A program made the translations under genes and the position numbers. Shown one piece after another: positions 1 through 8,122 of a DNA stretch of 64,000 bases (its first letter is position 1; every line of letters begins with the position of its first letter). The stretch is from Rhizobium sp. NXC14 (GTDB taxonomy: Bacteria > Pseudomonadota > Alphaproteobacteria > Rhizobiales > Rhizobiaceae). The notes under the pieces are model-generated. The model had not been told where the DNA came from, searched no databases, and saw only the letters and a program-made list of their open reading frames with translations. The stretch spans positions 434,001 to 498,000 of the forward strand of contig NZ_CP021033.1 of NCBI RefSeq assembly GCF_002117485.1, in the 5' to 3' direction.

Positions 1-806
1 TCCGACCAGGCGGAATCGAGTGCGAAGCCGCCATTGGGCATCGGTCGAATGGCGATGCGCGGGGTGTTGAGCACGGCCTTCAGCGGGTGGCTGATCGGCT
101 TTGTCCTGACAAGAAGGGCGATGGGTGTCGAATCCTCGATCTGCTGGCCAGCCTCAGCAACAATTGCGGGAACCTTGCTGCCTGCAGCAAGTAGCACGGC
201 GTCGGCGTCGTAACGCGCGCCGTCCGCCGTGATTACGCCGTGGGCGCGCCCGTTGCTGACATCGACCGCCGCGCGTCCGGCATCCGTGATGATCTCGCCG
301 CCAAGCGCACGGAATTCTTCCGCAAGCCTGCCGATCAGAGATGGAAGATCGACCCACCCCTCCCCCGGGTTGAAGATTGCGCCTTGCGGCGTCACAGCGC
401 TCGGGTCGACGCCGGGCGTCACCGCAGCGATCTTCTCCGGGGTGAGCCATTGAGCGTGATAGCCGAGGTCACGTTCATGGTCGAAGATTTCGGCGATCTC
501 ATTGCTGGCGTCGTCCGCATCCCAGGTCAGCCCGCCGTCAAAGCGCAGCCATGAGGCATCGGGGTATCGAGCAGCCAGCGTGCGATAGCGGTCAATGCCT
601 GCCAGACGCAGCCGGTGATAGGCATCGGAGCGTTTTCGCGCCGAGTTCAGCCAAGCGAGAGATCGGCCGGAGGCACCGTTGGCAAGCGCGCCGTCATTGA
701 CAAGCAGTGTATCAACCCCGAGTCGAGCCAAATGGAGCGCAGTCGAGACGCCGAAAATCCCGCCGCCGACGACAACGACCTTCGAAGGTTTGGTGTAAGC
801 ATTCAT
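1..806 (-). CDS. FAD-dependent oxidoreductase, DAO family (3' end outside window)
   Basis: The visible 268 residues start at an ATG (804-806) and open with a beta strand and a dinucleotide-binding motif VVVVGGGIFGVS at about residues 10-21, the FAD-binding Rossmann signature of the glycine/D-amino-acid oxidase (DAO) family. Further on, GWVDLPSLIGRLAEE and GVITADGARYDADAVLLAAG match the family pattern of substrate-domain entry and second FAD-contact strand. The C-terminal part runs off the left edge. Such enzymes oxidise amines or N-substituted amino acids with FAD. The neighbouring amino-acid type ABC importer, 65 bp downstream of this start and read the same way, suggests that the enzyme uses the imported compound. 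The exact substrate cannot be told. Confidence 0.85.
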   Translation of the reverse strand, partial: MNAYTKPSKVVVVGGGIFGVSTALHLARLGVDTLLVNDGALANGASGRSLAWLNSARKRSDAYHRLRLAGIDRYRTLAARYPDASWLRFDGGLTWDADDASNEIAEIFDHERDLGYHAQWLTPEKIAAVTPGVDPSAVTPQGAIFNPGEGWVDLPSLIGRLAEEFRALGGEIITDAGRAAVDVSNGRAHGVITADGARYDADAVLLAAGSKVPAIVAEAGQQIEDSTPIALLVRTKPISHPLKAVLNTPRIAIRPMPNGGFALDSAWS

Positions 807-871
807 GTCGGGTACCCTATTCCTGCTCTTGTTTGATCGAACCGAATTGCGCGCGTTGAAGGCCTGGCGCC

Positions 872-2410
872 TCAGAGAACTTCCGCAAGGAAGCGCTTCA
901 GCCGCTCGCTTTGCGGATTGTCGAAAATCTGCTGCGGCGAGCCGGCTTCGATGATACGGCCCTCGTCCATGAAGACCACTTGGTCGGCCACGCGGCGGGC
1001 AAATCCCATCTCATGCGTCACGACGGCCATGGTCATGCCCTGACGGCCGAGCGTCGCCATCAGGTCGAGCACGCCCTTCACCAATTCGGGATCTAGCGCG
1101 CTCGTCACCTCGTCGAACAGGATGACCTCCGGATCCATGGCCAGCGCCCGAGCGATCGCGACGCGCTGCTGCTGCCCGCCGGAAAGGCCCGCCGGCCGGT
1201 GATCTCCGCGCGCGGCCAGACCGACATCGGCCAGGCGCGCCTCGGCGACGCGTCGCGCCTGCTGCCTCGGCATCTTTTTGATCTTCGTCAGCGCAAGCAT
1301 GACGTTTTCGAGAGCGGTGTGATCGGGAAACAGGTTGAAGTGCTGGAACACCATGCCGACCCGGCGACGAAGCTTTTCCGGCCTTATTGTCAGGATGCTT
1401 TCGCCGTCGAGCCGTATGTCGCCACCCTTCGGCTCGACAAGCCTGTTCATGCAACGCAGCAGCGTTGATTTTCCTGAGCCGGAAGGGCCGATGATGCAAG
1501 TGACGGTTCCGGCGGGGATATCGAGATCGACACCCTTGAGTACCTCGAACTCGCCGTAGGACATGCTCAAATCCCGGATTTGCAGGGTACCGCCCCTGAA
1601 ATGCCGGTGATCGCAGCTCGCGACGTCGACGATGGAGTGGGGACCGGCTGCCGCCGCAAGCTCGCTCACCTCGACCAATCCGCTCGCAGGACTGGGACCG
1701 CGCCCCTGCTTACCCAATCGCAGCCTCGCATCGATATAATTGACGAAATGGGTCAGCGGCACGGTGATCACGAGGTAGAAAACGCCTGCCAGCAGCAGCG
1801 GCGACAGATTGCCGGTCACCACCGCCTGGTCTTGCCCAACGCGGAATATCTCCCGCTCGGAGGCGAGCAATCCGAGGAAATAAACGAGGCTCGAATCCTT
1901 GACGTTGCCGATGAACTGGTTGACCAGCGCCGGCAGTACGCGCCTGATGCCCTGCGGTATGACGATCAGGCGCATGCCTTGCCCGTAGCTCATGCTGAGC
2001 GCCCGGCAGGCCTCCATCTGCCCACGCTCGACGCTTTGGATGCCCGAGCGAAAGATTTCGCCGATATAAGCGCCGGCGATCAGGCTGAGCGCAAGAATTC
2101 CCAGCGGGAACGGAGAGGGACCGAAGATATCGCGTCCGATCCGGGCAAAGCCCTGGCCGATGATCAGGATCGTGACGATCGCCGGCAGCCCGCGAAAGAT
2201 ATCTGTATAGATGCGCGCCGGGAGCCGCAGCCACCGAGATTGAGAGATACCCATCACGGCAAGAACCATGCCGATGATGACGCCGAGCACGGTCGAAGCC
2301 GCGGCCAGGATCAAAGTATTCTTCAGGCCGACATTGATCATGCTCGGCAGCACGTCCGCCATCGCCTCCCAGTCGAGGAAGCTGCGGCGCAGATTCTCAA
2401 GCCAATTCAT
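872..2410 (-). CDS. Amino-acid ABC transporter, fused permease and ATPase
   Basis: One 512-residue chain carries both halves of a polar amino-acid uptake transporter. Residues about 20-225 form a HisM-type membrane domain with several hydrophobic segments and an EAA loop (MEACRALSMSYGQGMRLIV). After a linker, the ATPase shows Walker A GPSGSGKST near residue 310, signature LSGGQQQRVAIARAL, Walker B VILFDEVTSALD and the switch histidine in VVTHE. The two parts are usually separate genes of about 220 and 245 residues, so this is a fusion. The ATG at 2410 was chosen because GGGGA lies 6 nt before it; in-frame starts at 2422 and 2449 remain possible. It lies 78 bp downstream of the binding-protein gene and is probably in one operon with it. 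Confidence 0.92.
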   Translation of the reverse strand: MNWLENLRRSFLDWEAMADVLPSMINVGLKNTLILAAASTVLGVIIGMVLAVMGISQSRWLRLPARIYTDIFRGLPAIVTILIIGQGFARIGRDIFGPSPFPLGILALSLIAGAYIGEIFRSGIQSVERGQMEACRALSMSYGQGMRLIVIPQGIRRVLPALVNQFIGNVKDSSLVYFLGLLASEREIFRVGQDQAVVTGNLSPLLLAGVFYLVITVPLTHFVNYIDARLRLGKQGRGPSPASGLVEVSELAAAAGPHSIVDVASCDHRHFRGGTLQIRDLSMSYGEFEVLKGVDLDIPAGTVTCIIGPSGSGKSTLLRCMNRLVEPKGGDIRLDGESILTIRPEKLRRRVGMVFQHFNLFPDHTALENVMLALTKIKKMPRQQARRVAEARLADVGLAARGDHRPAGLSGGQQQRVAIARALAMDPEVILFDEVTSALDPELVKGVLDLMATLGRQGMTMAVVTHEMGFARRVADQVVFMDEGRIIEAGSPQQIFDNPQSERLKRFLAEVL

Positions 2411-2488
2411 AAAAATCCCCATCGAAGCCCTTGCCGGGCGTGCCGCCATCGAGGTCAGCCGCCCGTTTTTGACGGACGGCTCGCGGCC

Positions 2489-3316
2489 TCACTTCTTGGG
2501 GAGATATTGATCCGGCATCGGCGAGCCCGGGAACCACTTCTCATAGAGGGTCTTCCAGGTGCCGTCCTGCATTGCCTCGTGAAGGGCGCCGTTCAGTGCC
2601 GTGCGGAACGTATCGTTGCCCTTCCTGATCACAAAGCCCGCCGGCGCATCGAAGGACGGGATGTTGACGGCGACTTTCAGCGCAGGATAGCGCTCACCAT
2701 ATTGTTTGGCCGCCTCGTAGTCGAGGAAATGCGCATCGATCGTGCCGTTGTTGAGTGCGGCGACGGCGGAATTGTTGTCGGGAAATTTCACGAGATCGGT
2801 CTCGCCAAAATTCTTGGCGGCGTAGACTTCCTGCAAGGTTCCCTGCACGACGCCGAGCCGCTTGCCCTTCAGCCCGGCCGCGTCCTTGATGGCGGCGTCC
2901 GACGTCAGCACCGAGAGATAACCGGCGAGATAGCCGTCGGAGAAGTCGACGGTCTTCTTGCGGGCTTCGGTGGTTCCGATCGCGGCGACGGCAACGTCGA
3001 ACCGCTCGTTGGCAACCGATGGCAGCAGGGCGGAAAATTCCTGGCCGGTGAAAGTCACCTTGTCCTTCGCAAAGCCGAGCCGGGACACGACGTTGAGAAA
3101 CAGTTCGATGTCGAAACCGGTAAACTGGCCATCCGCGGTCGCGAATGTATAGGGCTTGGCATCGCCCATCGTGCCGACGCTAATGACGCCGGGCTCGATC
3201 AGATTGTAGGGATTGTCGGCCGCTGCTGCGAAGCCGACTCCCATCGCCAGAAAGCAGGCCGCGAGACCGGCTTGCAGAGGCGCAATGACTGCCGGAAGTG
3301 ATTCAAAAAACTTCAT
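2489..3316 (-). CDS. Amino-acid ABC transporter substrate-binding protein (SBP family 3)
   Basis: A 275-residue periplasmic binding protein. Residues 1-33 form a signal peptide: a hydrophobic run ([15 protein letters not shown]) ending AAA before ADNPYN. The mature part follows the family-3 pattern: early [12 protein letters not shown] strand, then [19 protein letters not shown], then [24 protein letters not shown], which is the hinge and ligand-site signature of polar amino-acid binding proteins. It should deliver substrate to the fused permease-ATPase encoded next. Its promoter region holds two palindromes that suit the divergent LacI-type regulator. The ligand may be an amino acid or amine derivative, given the neighbouring DAO oxidase. 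Confidence 0.92.
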   Translation of the reverse strand: MKFFESLPAVIAPLQAGLAACFLAMGVGFAAAADNPYNLIEPGVISVGTMGDAKPYTFATADGQFTGFDIELFLNVVSRLGFAKDKVTFTGQEFSALLPSVANERFDVAVAAIGTTEARKKTVDFSDGYLAGYLSVLTSDAAIKDAAGLKGKRLGVVQGTLQEVYAAKNFGETDLVKFPDNNSAVAALNNGTIDAHFLDYEAAKQYGERYPALKVAVNIPSFDAPAGFVIRKGNDTFRTALNGALHEAMQDGTWKTLYEKWFPGSPMPDQYLPKK

Positions 3317-3404
3317 GTTCGTTCTCCGCTCCGAAGGAATGCTCTTGTCGGCATTAGCTGTTTATCCGCACTTGCCGCCGTTCTGCAGCAAGACTGTCCG
3401 CAAA

Positions 3405-3437
3405 GATACCGGTCTCCAATAAAAAGAGACCGGTCTC
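3405..3437. promoter_or_regulatory. Tandem LacI-type operators between transporter operon and regulator
   Basis: A perfect 12-bp palindrome GAGACCGGTCTC lies at 3426-3437 and a one-mismatch copy GATACCGGTCTC at 3405-3416. Their centres are 21 bp apart, two helical turns. The central ACCGGT fits the CG-centred operators usual for LacI-family repressors. They lie between the divergent transporter operon (start 3316) and the lacI-type gene (start 3497). Confidence 0.75.
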
Positions 3438-3496
3438 ACAACAGATTTGATAACTGTCAATTGACCGCCCGTCAACAACTCTTGTAGTGCTGCGGC

Positions 3497-4567
3497 ATGG
3501 AAGATTCCGCTGCTCCGAAACGTTCAGTCACGGTCGCCGACGTCGCGAAAGCGGCACGAGTGTCGAAAGCGACGGCCGCCCGCGTGCTCGGCGGCTACGG
3601 CGTCGTCAGCGGCAAGATCAAGGATCAGGTCATGGCGGCGGCGACGGCTCTCGAATACCGGCCGAACGAACTTGCGCGCAGCATGAGCACCGGCCGGTCC
3701 GGCATCATCGGGATCGTCGTCGGCGATATCGAAAACGCCTTCTTCAGTCTGGCGGTGCGCGGCATCAGCGATGCGGCTCGGCTCGCCGGCTTCGATGTGA
3801 TCATCTCCAATTCGGGCGAGAAGCTCGAATCGGAGAAATCAGCCGTCGACCTCCTGATCGGCAAGCGTGTCGACGGCCTGATCGTGACGCCCGCCCGCTG
3901 TGACAGCTTCGACCATCTCCGACACGTCGGCCGCGCCGGTATGCCGCTGGTCCTCTTCGACCGGAGCATCGCGGAGCTCGATGTCGACGCCGTGACCGGC
4001 GATGATCGCGAGGCCGCCATCGCCGCGGCCCGGTTTATGGTCGACGCAGGACATCGACGTCTCGCTTACGTCTCGGCCATGGACGCTGAGGACGGCGGAG
4101 TGACCGATATCAGCCGGATATCGAATTCTGCCGTGCGTGAACGCGTGGAAGGCTTCATGAGCGTGCTGACGGAAGCGGGCTTGCCCGACCCCGTTCACTA
4201 TGTGAGGCTTGGCGCGACCGATCAACCGCAGACGGACGCCGTGATCAAACGCCTGCTGGCGGACCCATTGCCGCCAACCGCGGTCCTCGCATCGGACAGC
4301 CTGGTGGGGCTGCGCGTCTTCAAGTCGCTGCAATCACTCGGTCTCTCAATTCCCGGCGATATCTCGATGATTTCCTTCCTGGATGCCGATTGGACTAGCG
4401 TGACCGTGCCGCCGATTACCGTCGTCGACCAGCGCGTCTACGAGATGGGCAAACTCGCCGGCGAGCGGCTCGTCTCCCGCATCGAACAGATCCCCCTTGC
4501 CGTTGAACGGCTGCGGGTCAGCACGAGCCTCGTCATCCGCAGCTCGGTCGCAAGGATTGGCGGGTGA
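3497..4567 (+). CDS. LacI-family transcriptional regulator
   Basis: A 356-residue regulator. The N-terminal helix-turn-helix reads TVADVAKAARVSKATAARVLGG (about residues 11-32), followed by the hinge region KIKDQVMAAATALEYRPN. The remainder is a periplasmic-binding-protein-like sensor domain (SGIIGIVVGDIENAFFS, then GKRVDGLIVTPA and a late PPTAVLASDSLVG strand). It is transcribed away from the binding-protein and transporter genes, and the shared intergenic region holds two ACCGGT-centred palindromes, so it probably represses that operon until an effector, perhaps the transported compound, binds. The start ATG sits 60 bp past the second palindrome. Confidence 0.93.
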   Translation: MEDSAAPKRSVTVADVAKAARVSKATAARVLGGYGVVSGKIKDQVMAAATALEYRPNELARSMSTGRSGIIGIVVGDIENAFFSLAVRGISDAARLAGFDVIISNSGEKLESEKSAVDLLIGKRVDGLIVTPARCDSFDHLRHVGRAGMPLVLFDRSIAELDVDAVTGDDREAAIAAARFMVDAGHRRLAYVSAMDAEDGGVTDISRISNSAVRERVEGFMSVLTEAGLPDPVHYVRLGATDQPQTDAVIKRLLADPLPPTAVLASDSLVGLRVFKSLQSLGLSIPGDISMISFLDADWTSVTVPPITVVDQRVYEMGKLAGERLVSRIEQIPLAVERLRVSTSLVIRSSVARIGG

Positions 4568-4597
4568 GCTTGTTCCAAAGCAGGAATGAAGCGGCGT

Positions 4598-4861
4598 CTA
4601 ATCGAAAAGCTCGCCGTGGCCGATCTGCTCCCGCTTCCCCGGCACGTCGCTAATCACGGGATCGTCGGCAGGATCTGGATCTTTTTTATTTGCTTCGGTC
4701 AAAAATCGCGCCGCCTCGAGGAATGCGACCGAGATTTCCTCGGTTCCCCATCCGGCTTCGTTGGCGGCTGCAATCAGCCTCTCCAAAGCGTCGCGCGCAG
4801 CAGCACTTGCTTCTTCGAAGCGCTGAGCGGGAGCCTCGGTTTTCGGCGGTGGAAAGGTCAT
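4598..4861 (-). CDS. Small hypothetical protein
   Basis: An 87-residue soluble protein starting MTFPPPKTEAPAQRF. The ATG at 4861 is preceded by GGAGGGAACGCCG, a good ribosome site; an upstream in-frame ATG at 4921 lacks one. The middle is helical and rich in Ala and Glu (RFEEASAAARDALERLIAAANEAGW, shown only in part by family-type helix spacing), the end is acidic and Pro/Asp-rich. No family recognised. It sits convergent to the LacI gene and at the edge of the island of small genes. Confidence 0.65.
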   Translation of the reverse strand: MTFPPPKTEAPAQRFEEASAAARDALERLIAAANEAGWGTEEISVAFLEAARFLTEANKKDPDPADDPVISDVPGKREQIGHGELFD

Positions 4862-4961
4862 CGGCGTTCCCTCCATAGTCTGACTATCAGAATGAACGCA
4901 TCTCTTCCGAAATGGATGCACGACGAAGACGATTTAGCGGCGGGTGCGCCGGCTTTCTCGA

Positions 4962-5192
4962 TCAGATAACACTCCGCAAAAGGAACGGGGAGCGCTCCAG
5001 CGGACGCTGAGCGAGGATCCTGAGCATCGCCGGCCCCCGTATGCCGGCAGTGGTGCGCGTGCGGCCGTCATGATAGACGACCGTCATGACCTGGTTGAGA
5101 ATATCATAGCGTATCTCTGCGATCGTCCGGGTGTGAACCGGAAATACGCATTCGTCGGGCTCAGATGTCTGCCCGGAGGTTTTCAAAGTCAT
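4962..5192 (-). CDS. Small hypothetical protein, KTSC-like
   Basis: A 76-residue protein starting MTLKTSGQTSEPDE; GGGGCATCGCG precedes the ATG at 5192. An in-frame ATG at 5285 would add 31 residues that look non-coding. The core IAEIRYDILNQVMTVVYHDG resembles the KTSC domain pattern, in which a short strand pair ending in F/Y-x-D/N-G is followed by a helix and an aromatic stretch; that assignment is an inference from pattern only. No function is known. It is one of a run of minus-strand micro-genes. Confidence 0.55.
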   Translation of the reverse strand: MTLKTSGQTSEPDECVFPVHTRTIAEIRYDILNQVMTVVYHDGRTRTTAGIRGPAMLRILAQRPLERSPFLLRSVI

Positions 5193-5395
5193 CGCGATGC
5201 CCCAACGATAACAGCGCTCTGTCCCTCGCCCCCTGTTCAGTGCATCCGGCCGGAAATCATAAGCGCTAGCGGCCCAATCAAGCATATATTGCGCCCATGG
5301 TCGCGTGACATCAGCGTGACATGCAGTTTCGTCTGAGAAAATGCTTAGAAATCAGCAGCTTATGAAAGCGGCAAGTGCCTGTAAAAGTCCCGCAA

Positions 5396-5644
5396 TCAGT
5401 GCAATGTCGTCTGTAATGCGTGGACCCGAGCCACCTCAGGCCAGCGTTCGCTCCTGCGCGCGAGCGACCGGACGGCCTCGTCCACCGCAAGAACCGCGTC
5501 CCTCAGCCGTTCGATCTCATAATCAAGTTCATATCGCTCGACCTCATCAAGATCATGCCTGTCCAGCAGCCCACTCGCCGCTTCGATCAAACGGTCCGTG
5601 CGCCGGACAATATCCAGAGCGCGTCGTATAAGGACGTCAAGCAT
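5396..5644 (-). CDS. Small helical hypothetical protein
   Basis: An 82-residue, charged, fully helical protein (heptad-like spacing in LDVLIRRALDIVRRTDRLIE and LDYEIERLRDAVLAVDEA). AAGGAGGGAATTGC precedes the ATG at 5644, a strong ribosome site. It lies 65 bp downstream of the DUF883-like gene, so it is probably the last gene of the operon that starts at 6423. No family recognised. Confidence 0.65.
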   Translation of the reverse strand: MLDVLIRRALDIVRRTDRLIEAASGLLDRHDLDEVERYELDYEIERLRDAVLAVDEAVRSLARRSERWPEVARVHALQTTLH

Positions 5645-5709
5645 GCAATTCCCTCCTTGCCCGAAAGAGAGTCAGGCAGAATCGGAATGCTGGCAATCCT
5701 CAAATCTTG

Positions 5710-6117
5710 TCAGATCCGCTCGCGCACCCTGTCGTAGAAATCCTTGAGTTCGCGCAAGGCCGACGGCCCACGATGGCGCGGTGGGGAGAGCTGACGCGAG
5801 GCAAGCGCCAACAAACCTCCGACAGCAGCCATGAGGACAAAGGTTGAGAGCGGATAATGTTTCACCAGAGCCCCGGTCTGGCGAACCGCCTTTCCGGCGC
5901 CGCCCTTCGCCGAACGCCCCGCACTGATGACCTGCTGCTGAAGCCTATCAACCTGTTTCCGTAGAGCGCTCAGTTCTGTGCGCAAATCGTCCTCGGCTTG
6001 GCGGGGGACCCCGACAGAGGCGGTGTTGATATCGACGATCGCTTTCGGAATCGGCTCGCCGATCTTGGCACCTTCGGTGTCGAGCGTCGTCCCCACCGTG
6101 TTCTTGCGGCGCGGCAT
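5710..6117 (-). CDS. DUF883/ElaB-like membrane-anchored protein
   Basis: A 135-residue protein with a coiled-coil stretch (DDLRTELSALRKQVDRLQQQ, about residues 42-62), a Gly/Ala/Lys linker, one hydrophobic segment (TFVLMAAVGGLLALAS, about residues 92-107) and a basic C-terminus. That order is the layout of the ElaB/YqjD (DUF883) inner-membrane proteins, which in enterobacteria associate with ribosomes or stress responses; the assignment here is by architecture. GGAGAACTGATC precedes the ATG. It follows the lipoprotein gene by 15 bp and so belongs to the operon led by the EcfG-like promoter at 6465-6489. Confidence 0.7.
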   Translation of the reverse strand: MPRRKNTVGTTLDTEGAKIGEPIPKAIVDINTASVGVPRQAEDDLRTELSALRKQVDRLQQQVISAGRSAKGGAGKAVRQTGALVKHYPLSTFVLMAAVGGLLALASRQLSPPRHRGPSALRELKDFYDRVRERI

Positions 6118-6132
6118 GATCAGTTCTCCTCT

Positions 6133-6423
6133 CTAGTCGTCATCGAGCGAAAAAACCGGTCGGTAATGGCGCTGGGAAATCACCAAGCTTCGGTCGGGCT
6201 GGATAATATAAATCTCCTCGACTTGCCGCCCCCATTGATCCGTGAAGGTGTGCGGAAAGGATGAACCGACCGGGGATTTCGTCAGCTTTGTGCGCGGTTG
6301 CCCCTGATAGGTGATGCTGCCCGGAATGGGCTCAAGTCCCGCCGATGGGTAGCTGCCTGCACTGGTCTTGCAACCCGTCAGCGCGATGGCCATAACCAGC
6401 CCAAGCCCCATGCTCCGCCTCAT
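6133..6423 (-). CDS. Small lipoprotein
   Basis: A 96-residue protein with a lipoprotein signal: MRRSMGLGLVMAIALTGC, Cys at residue 18. GGAGGATTC precedes the ATG at 6423. The mature part includes QWGRQVEEIYIIQPDRSLV, a short strand-rich domain. No family recognised. It is the first gene of a probable operon (next gene 15 bp downstream), with GGAAC-N16-TGTT 41 bp before the start, which suggests control by the general-stress sigma factor EcfG. Confidence 0.72.
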   Translation of the reverse strand: MRRSMGLGLVMAIALTGCKTSAGSYPSAGLEPIPGSITYQGQPRTKLTKSPVGSSFPHTFTDQWGRQVEEIYIIQPDRSLVISQRHYRPVFSLDDD

Positions 6424-6464
6424 CGAATCCTCCGGCTGCTTCGGCATTCGCCTGTCGCACAAAT

Positions 6465-6489
6465 AACAAGGCGCGGCGGACATTGTTCC
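6465..6489 (-). promoter_or_regulatory. EcfG-like promoter of the lipoprotein operon
   Basis: On the minus strand the sequence reads GGAAC, 16 bases, TGTT. This fits the alphaproteobacterial general-stress sigma factor consensus (GGAAC-N16/17-CGTT) with one change. Its -10 side ends 41 bp before the ATG at 6423. Confidence 0.6.
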
Positions 6490-6661
6490 GGAACCCGGTG
6501 GCAGCAGGCAGGAGTTCCTCTTCGAACAGGAACACCGGGGCGGCGGTTATTTCGAAGCGAAGCGCGGCGCTGCGTCGATGCGCTTCGCCGACGCGGAAGC
6601 GCCGAACTGGCGCGCCAACGTTTCATCCAGGCCGCCCATTGCGGCCGGTGTCCTGGCGTAA
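6467..6661 (+). other. Open frame without a usual start, possible gene remnant
   Basis: Between the lipoprotein start and the next gene (about 340 bp) one plus-strand frame stays open from 6467 to a TAA at 6659-6661. It has protein-like composition (QEFLFEQEHRGGGYFEAKRG, then FADAEAPNWRANV) but no ATG, GTG or TTG near its beginning; the first is an internal ATG. It overlaps the promoter of the lipoprotein. It may be a decayed gene end or chance. Confidence 0.2.
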
Positions 6662-6764
6662 AGGCAAGAGAGGCCCCGAAGCGCTCGAATAGCGGCTCCG
6701 TGCGCTAACGCACCAAGGAAACAGGCCGCTTGGTATCAAACGGGGCGGCTACTATCTTGATTAG

Positions 6765-7055
6765 GTGAAGAGCGATGACGTTAACCGGCAATCGTGGCGG
6801 ACTTTCATGGCGATTTTCTACCGACCGATACTCCCGCAGGATTTCAGATGCCTGTCGAAGGCTGTCATGAGCTGGTATCGCCATTTCGGCGTCTCGGTAA
6901 GCGAACACGACAGCCAGATCCTGTGCAGCGCCGCCATCCAGCTCTTCAATGAAGGCAAGACCGATGTCGACGACCTCGCCGCAGGATTGATCGAGATGTT
7001 TCCCGCCCCGGATCTGCTCAAGATCAACGCTCCGACCTCGCAGTCGATCCACTAA
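6765..7055 (+). CDS. Small hypothetical protein
   Basis: A 96-residue protein if the GTG at 6765 is used, or 82 residues from the ATG at 6807 (MAIFYRPILPQDF). Neither has a strong ribosome site. The body looks coding: CLSKAVMSWYRHFGVSVSE, then a helical stretch and an acidic turn before IEMFPAPDLLK. No family recognised. It stands alone between the lipoprotein operon and the EcfG-like micro-gene operon that begins at 7140. Confidence 0.55.
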   Translation: MKSDDVNRQSWRTFMAIFYRPILPQDFRCLSKAVMSWYRHFGVSVSEHDSQILCSAAIQLFNEGKTDVDDLAAGLIEMFPAPDLLKINAPTSQSIH

Positions 7056-7139
7056 CATCTGCTAACCTTTGCTTCGGCGAGCCGAAGTTGCCGCAAACAA
7101 GAGGCGAAGCTCCTCCTTCGCGCGGTGCCACCCACTCTC

Positions 7140-7164
7140 GGAACAGGGTGCGCTTTGCCGCGTT
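7140..7164 (+). promoter_or_regulatory. EcfG-like promoter, exact consensus
   Basis: GGAAC at 7140-7144, 16 bases, CGTT at 7161-7164, which is an exact match to the general-stress ECF promoter pattern of Alphaproteobacteria. It ends 24 bp before the ATG at 7189, with AAGGAGG in between. Confidence 0.72.
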
Positions 7165-7188
7165 CTCACGGTCTGAAGGAGGTGCGTT

Positions 7189-7551
7189 ATGGCCAAGACA
7201 AAGATTCCGAAGAAGATTGCAGGTTACAAGGTGCCGAAAGCCATCCGAAAGAATTCGATACTGAAAACCTTACTGGCGAGCCCCAGCGGTCGTGACACGC
7301 TGGGAAAGGCGCTGATTGCGGGAGCCGGCGCTGCTGCGGCCGTGCTGGTGGAGGACCGCGATGACATTGCCGGCGCCGCAAAATCGAGTACGCGCAAGAG
7401 CGCAAAGACTCTTGGGGTGGTCGGGCAGGCCTTCCATAGTGCGGCCGATGCGGCCATCGATGTTGTGCGTGAGGCCGCCAGTTCGGCGCTTCCGAAGAAT
7501 ATCCGGAAGCAGGCGGAAGAAAACCCTCGGAAGGGCGTCGCCGTGCATTAG
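7189..7551 (+). CDS. Hypothetical Ala/Lys-rich small protein
   Basis: A 120-residue basic protein starting MAKTKIPKKIAGYKVPK with AAGGAGG 7 nt upstream. A glycine/alanine hydrophobic stretch (ALIAGAGAAAAVLVE, about residues 41-55) is followed by helices rich in Ala and Ser and a polar C-terminus. It has no recognised domain. Promoter 7140-7164 is an exact EcfG-type match, so stress induction is likely. The downstream frames at 7599 and 7820 follow closely and may be co-transcribed. Confidence 0.78.
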   Translation: MAKTKIPKKIAGYKVPKAIRKNSILKTLLASPSGRDTLGKALIAGAGAAAAVLVEDRDDIAGAAKSSTRKSAKTLGVVGQAFHSAADAAIDVVREAASSALPKNIRKQAEENPRKGVAVH

Positions 7552-7598
7552 ATGCGACGCCGCCCCGAAAGCATTCGAAGAGAAAGCTGGAATCTCTC

Positions 7599-7823
7599 TT
7601 GCGCAAACGCGCCGATAAAGGCGTCTTGTCTCAGGCCAAAGCGGCCGCGACGGCCAAGGCGCTCGGAAAGCTTGTGCGCAAGCACCCTCTCATCGCGGCC
7701 GAGATTGCCCTGGCGGGAACGGCCAGAGGCATCGCGGTCGCGGCCGAGGAAGTAAAGCATCGCATCCTACCTGATCATGATGTCGAGGAAATCGGAGACA
7801 AGGAGTCCGGGGAAATCGACTGA
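7599..7823 (+). CDS. Small hypothetical protein, start uncertain
   Basis: A 74-residue basic helical protein read from a TTG at 7599; the same frame is open back into the previous gene but offers no ATG or GTG, and no ribosome site precedes the TTG. The body (ALGKLVRKHPLIAAEIALAG, then HDVEEIGDKESGEID) looks coding and its Lys/Ala composition resembles the preceding gene. It may be a TTG-started gene, or the downstream part of the previous gene separated by a frameshift. Confidence 0.45.
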   Translation: MRKRADKGVLSQAKAAATAKALGKLVRKHPLIAAEIALAGTARGIAVAAEEVKHRILPDHDVEEIGDKESGEID

Positions 7824-8054
7824 AAGACCAGGATCTGAAGGAGCCTGGCGAGGCCATTCTGAAGGAAACGCGGGCCAATATCACACCGAAGCAGCTGATC
7901 AAGGCTGTGATGAAATCGCATCCGCAGGCCACCAAGAAAGAAATCGTTTCGTGCGGCCTTCTACGCTTTTATTGCGCATGCCGGCAACGACCCCGAAATG
8001 GCCGGCATCCTTCAGAACTTCGCGATCACCCAGCGCGCCGAGGAAATCGAGTGA
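7820..8054 (+). pseudogene. Frameshifted small gene
   Basis: Two reading frames join into one plausible protein. Frame A (from about 7820) reads DLKEPGEAILKETRANITPK and goes on to QATKKEIV at 7948. Frame B continues RAAFYAFIAHAGNDPEMAGI from 7950 and ends at TGA 8052-8054 with AEEIE. One extra T in the run 7947-7949 separates them. The joined product would be about 77 residues, helical, without a recognised family. There is no usual start codon at the 5' end (CTG at 7820 overlaps the preceding stop). It is either a true frameshift mutation or a sequencing error. Confidence 0.6.
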
Positions 8055-8122
8055 CACTGCGGCGGCCGAAGATATCGGCATCCGAAGCGTGAATGAATCC
8101 TGGCCCGCCGTCAACCGGACAG

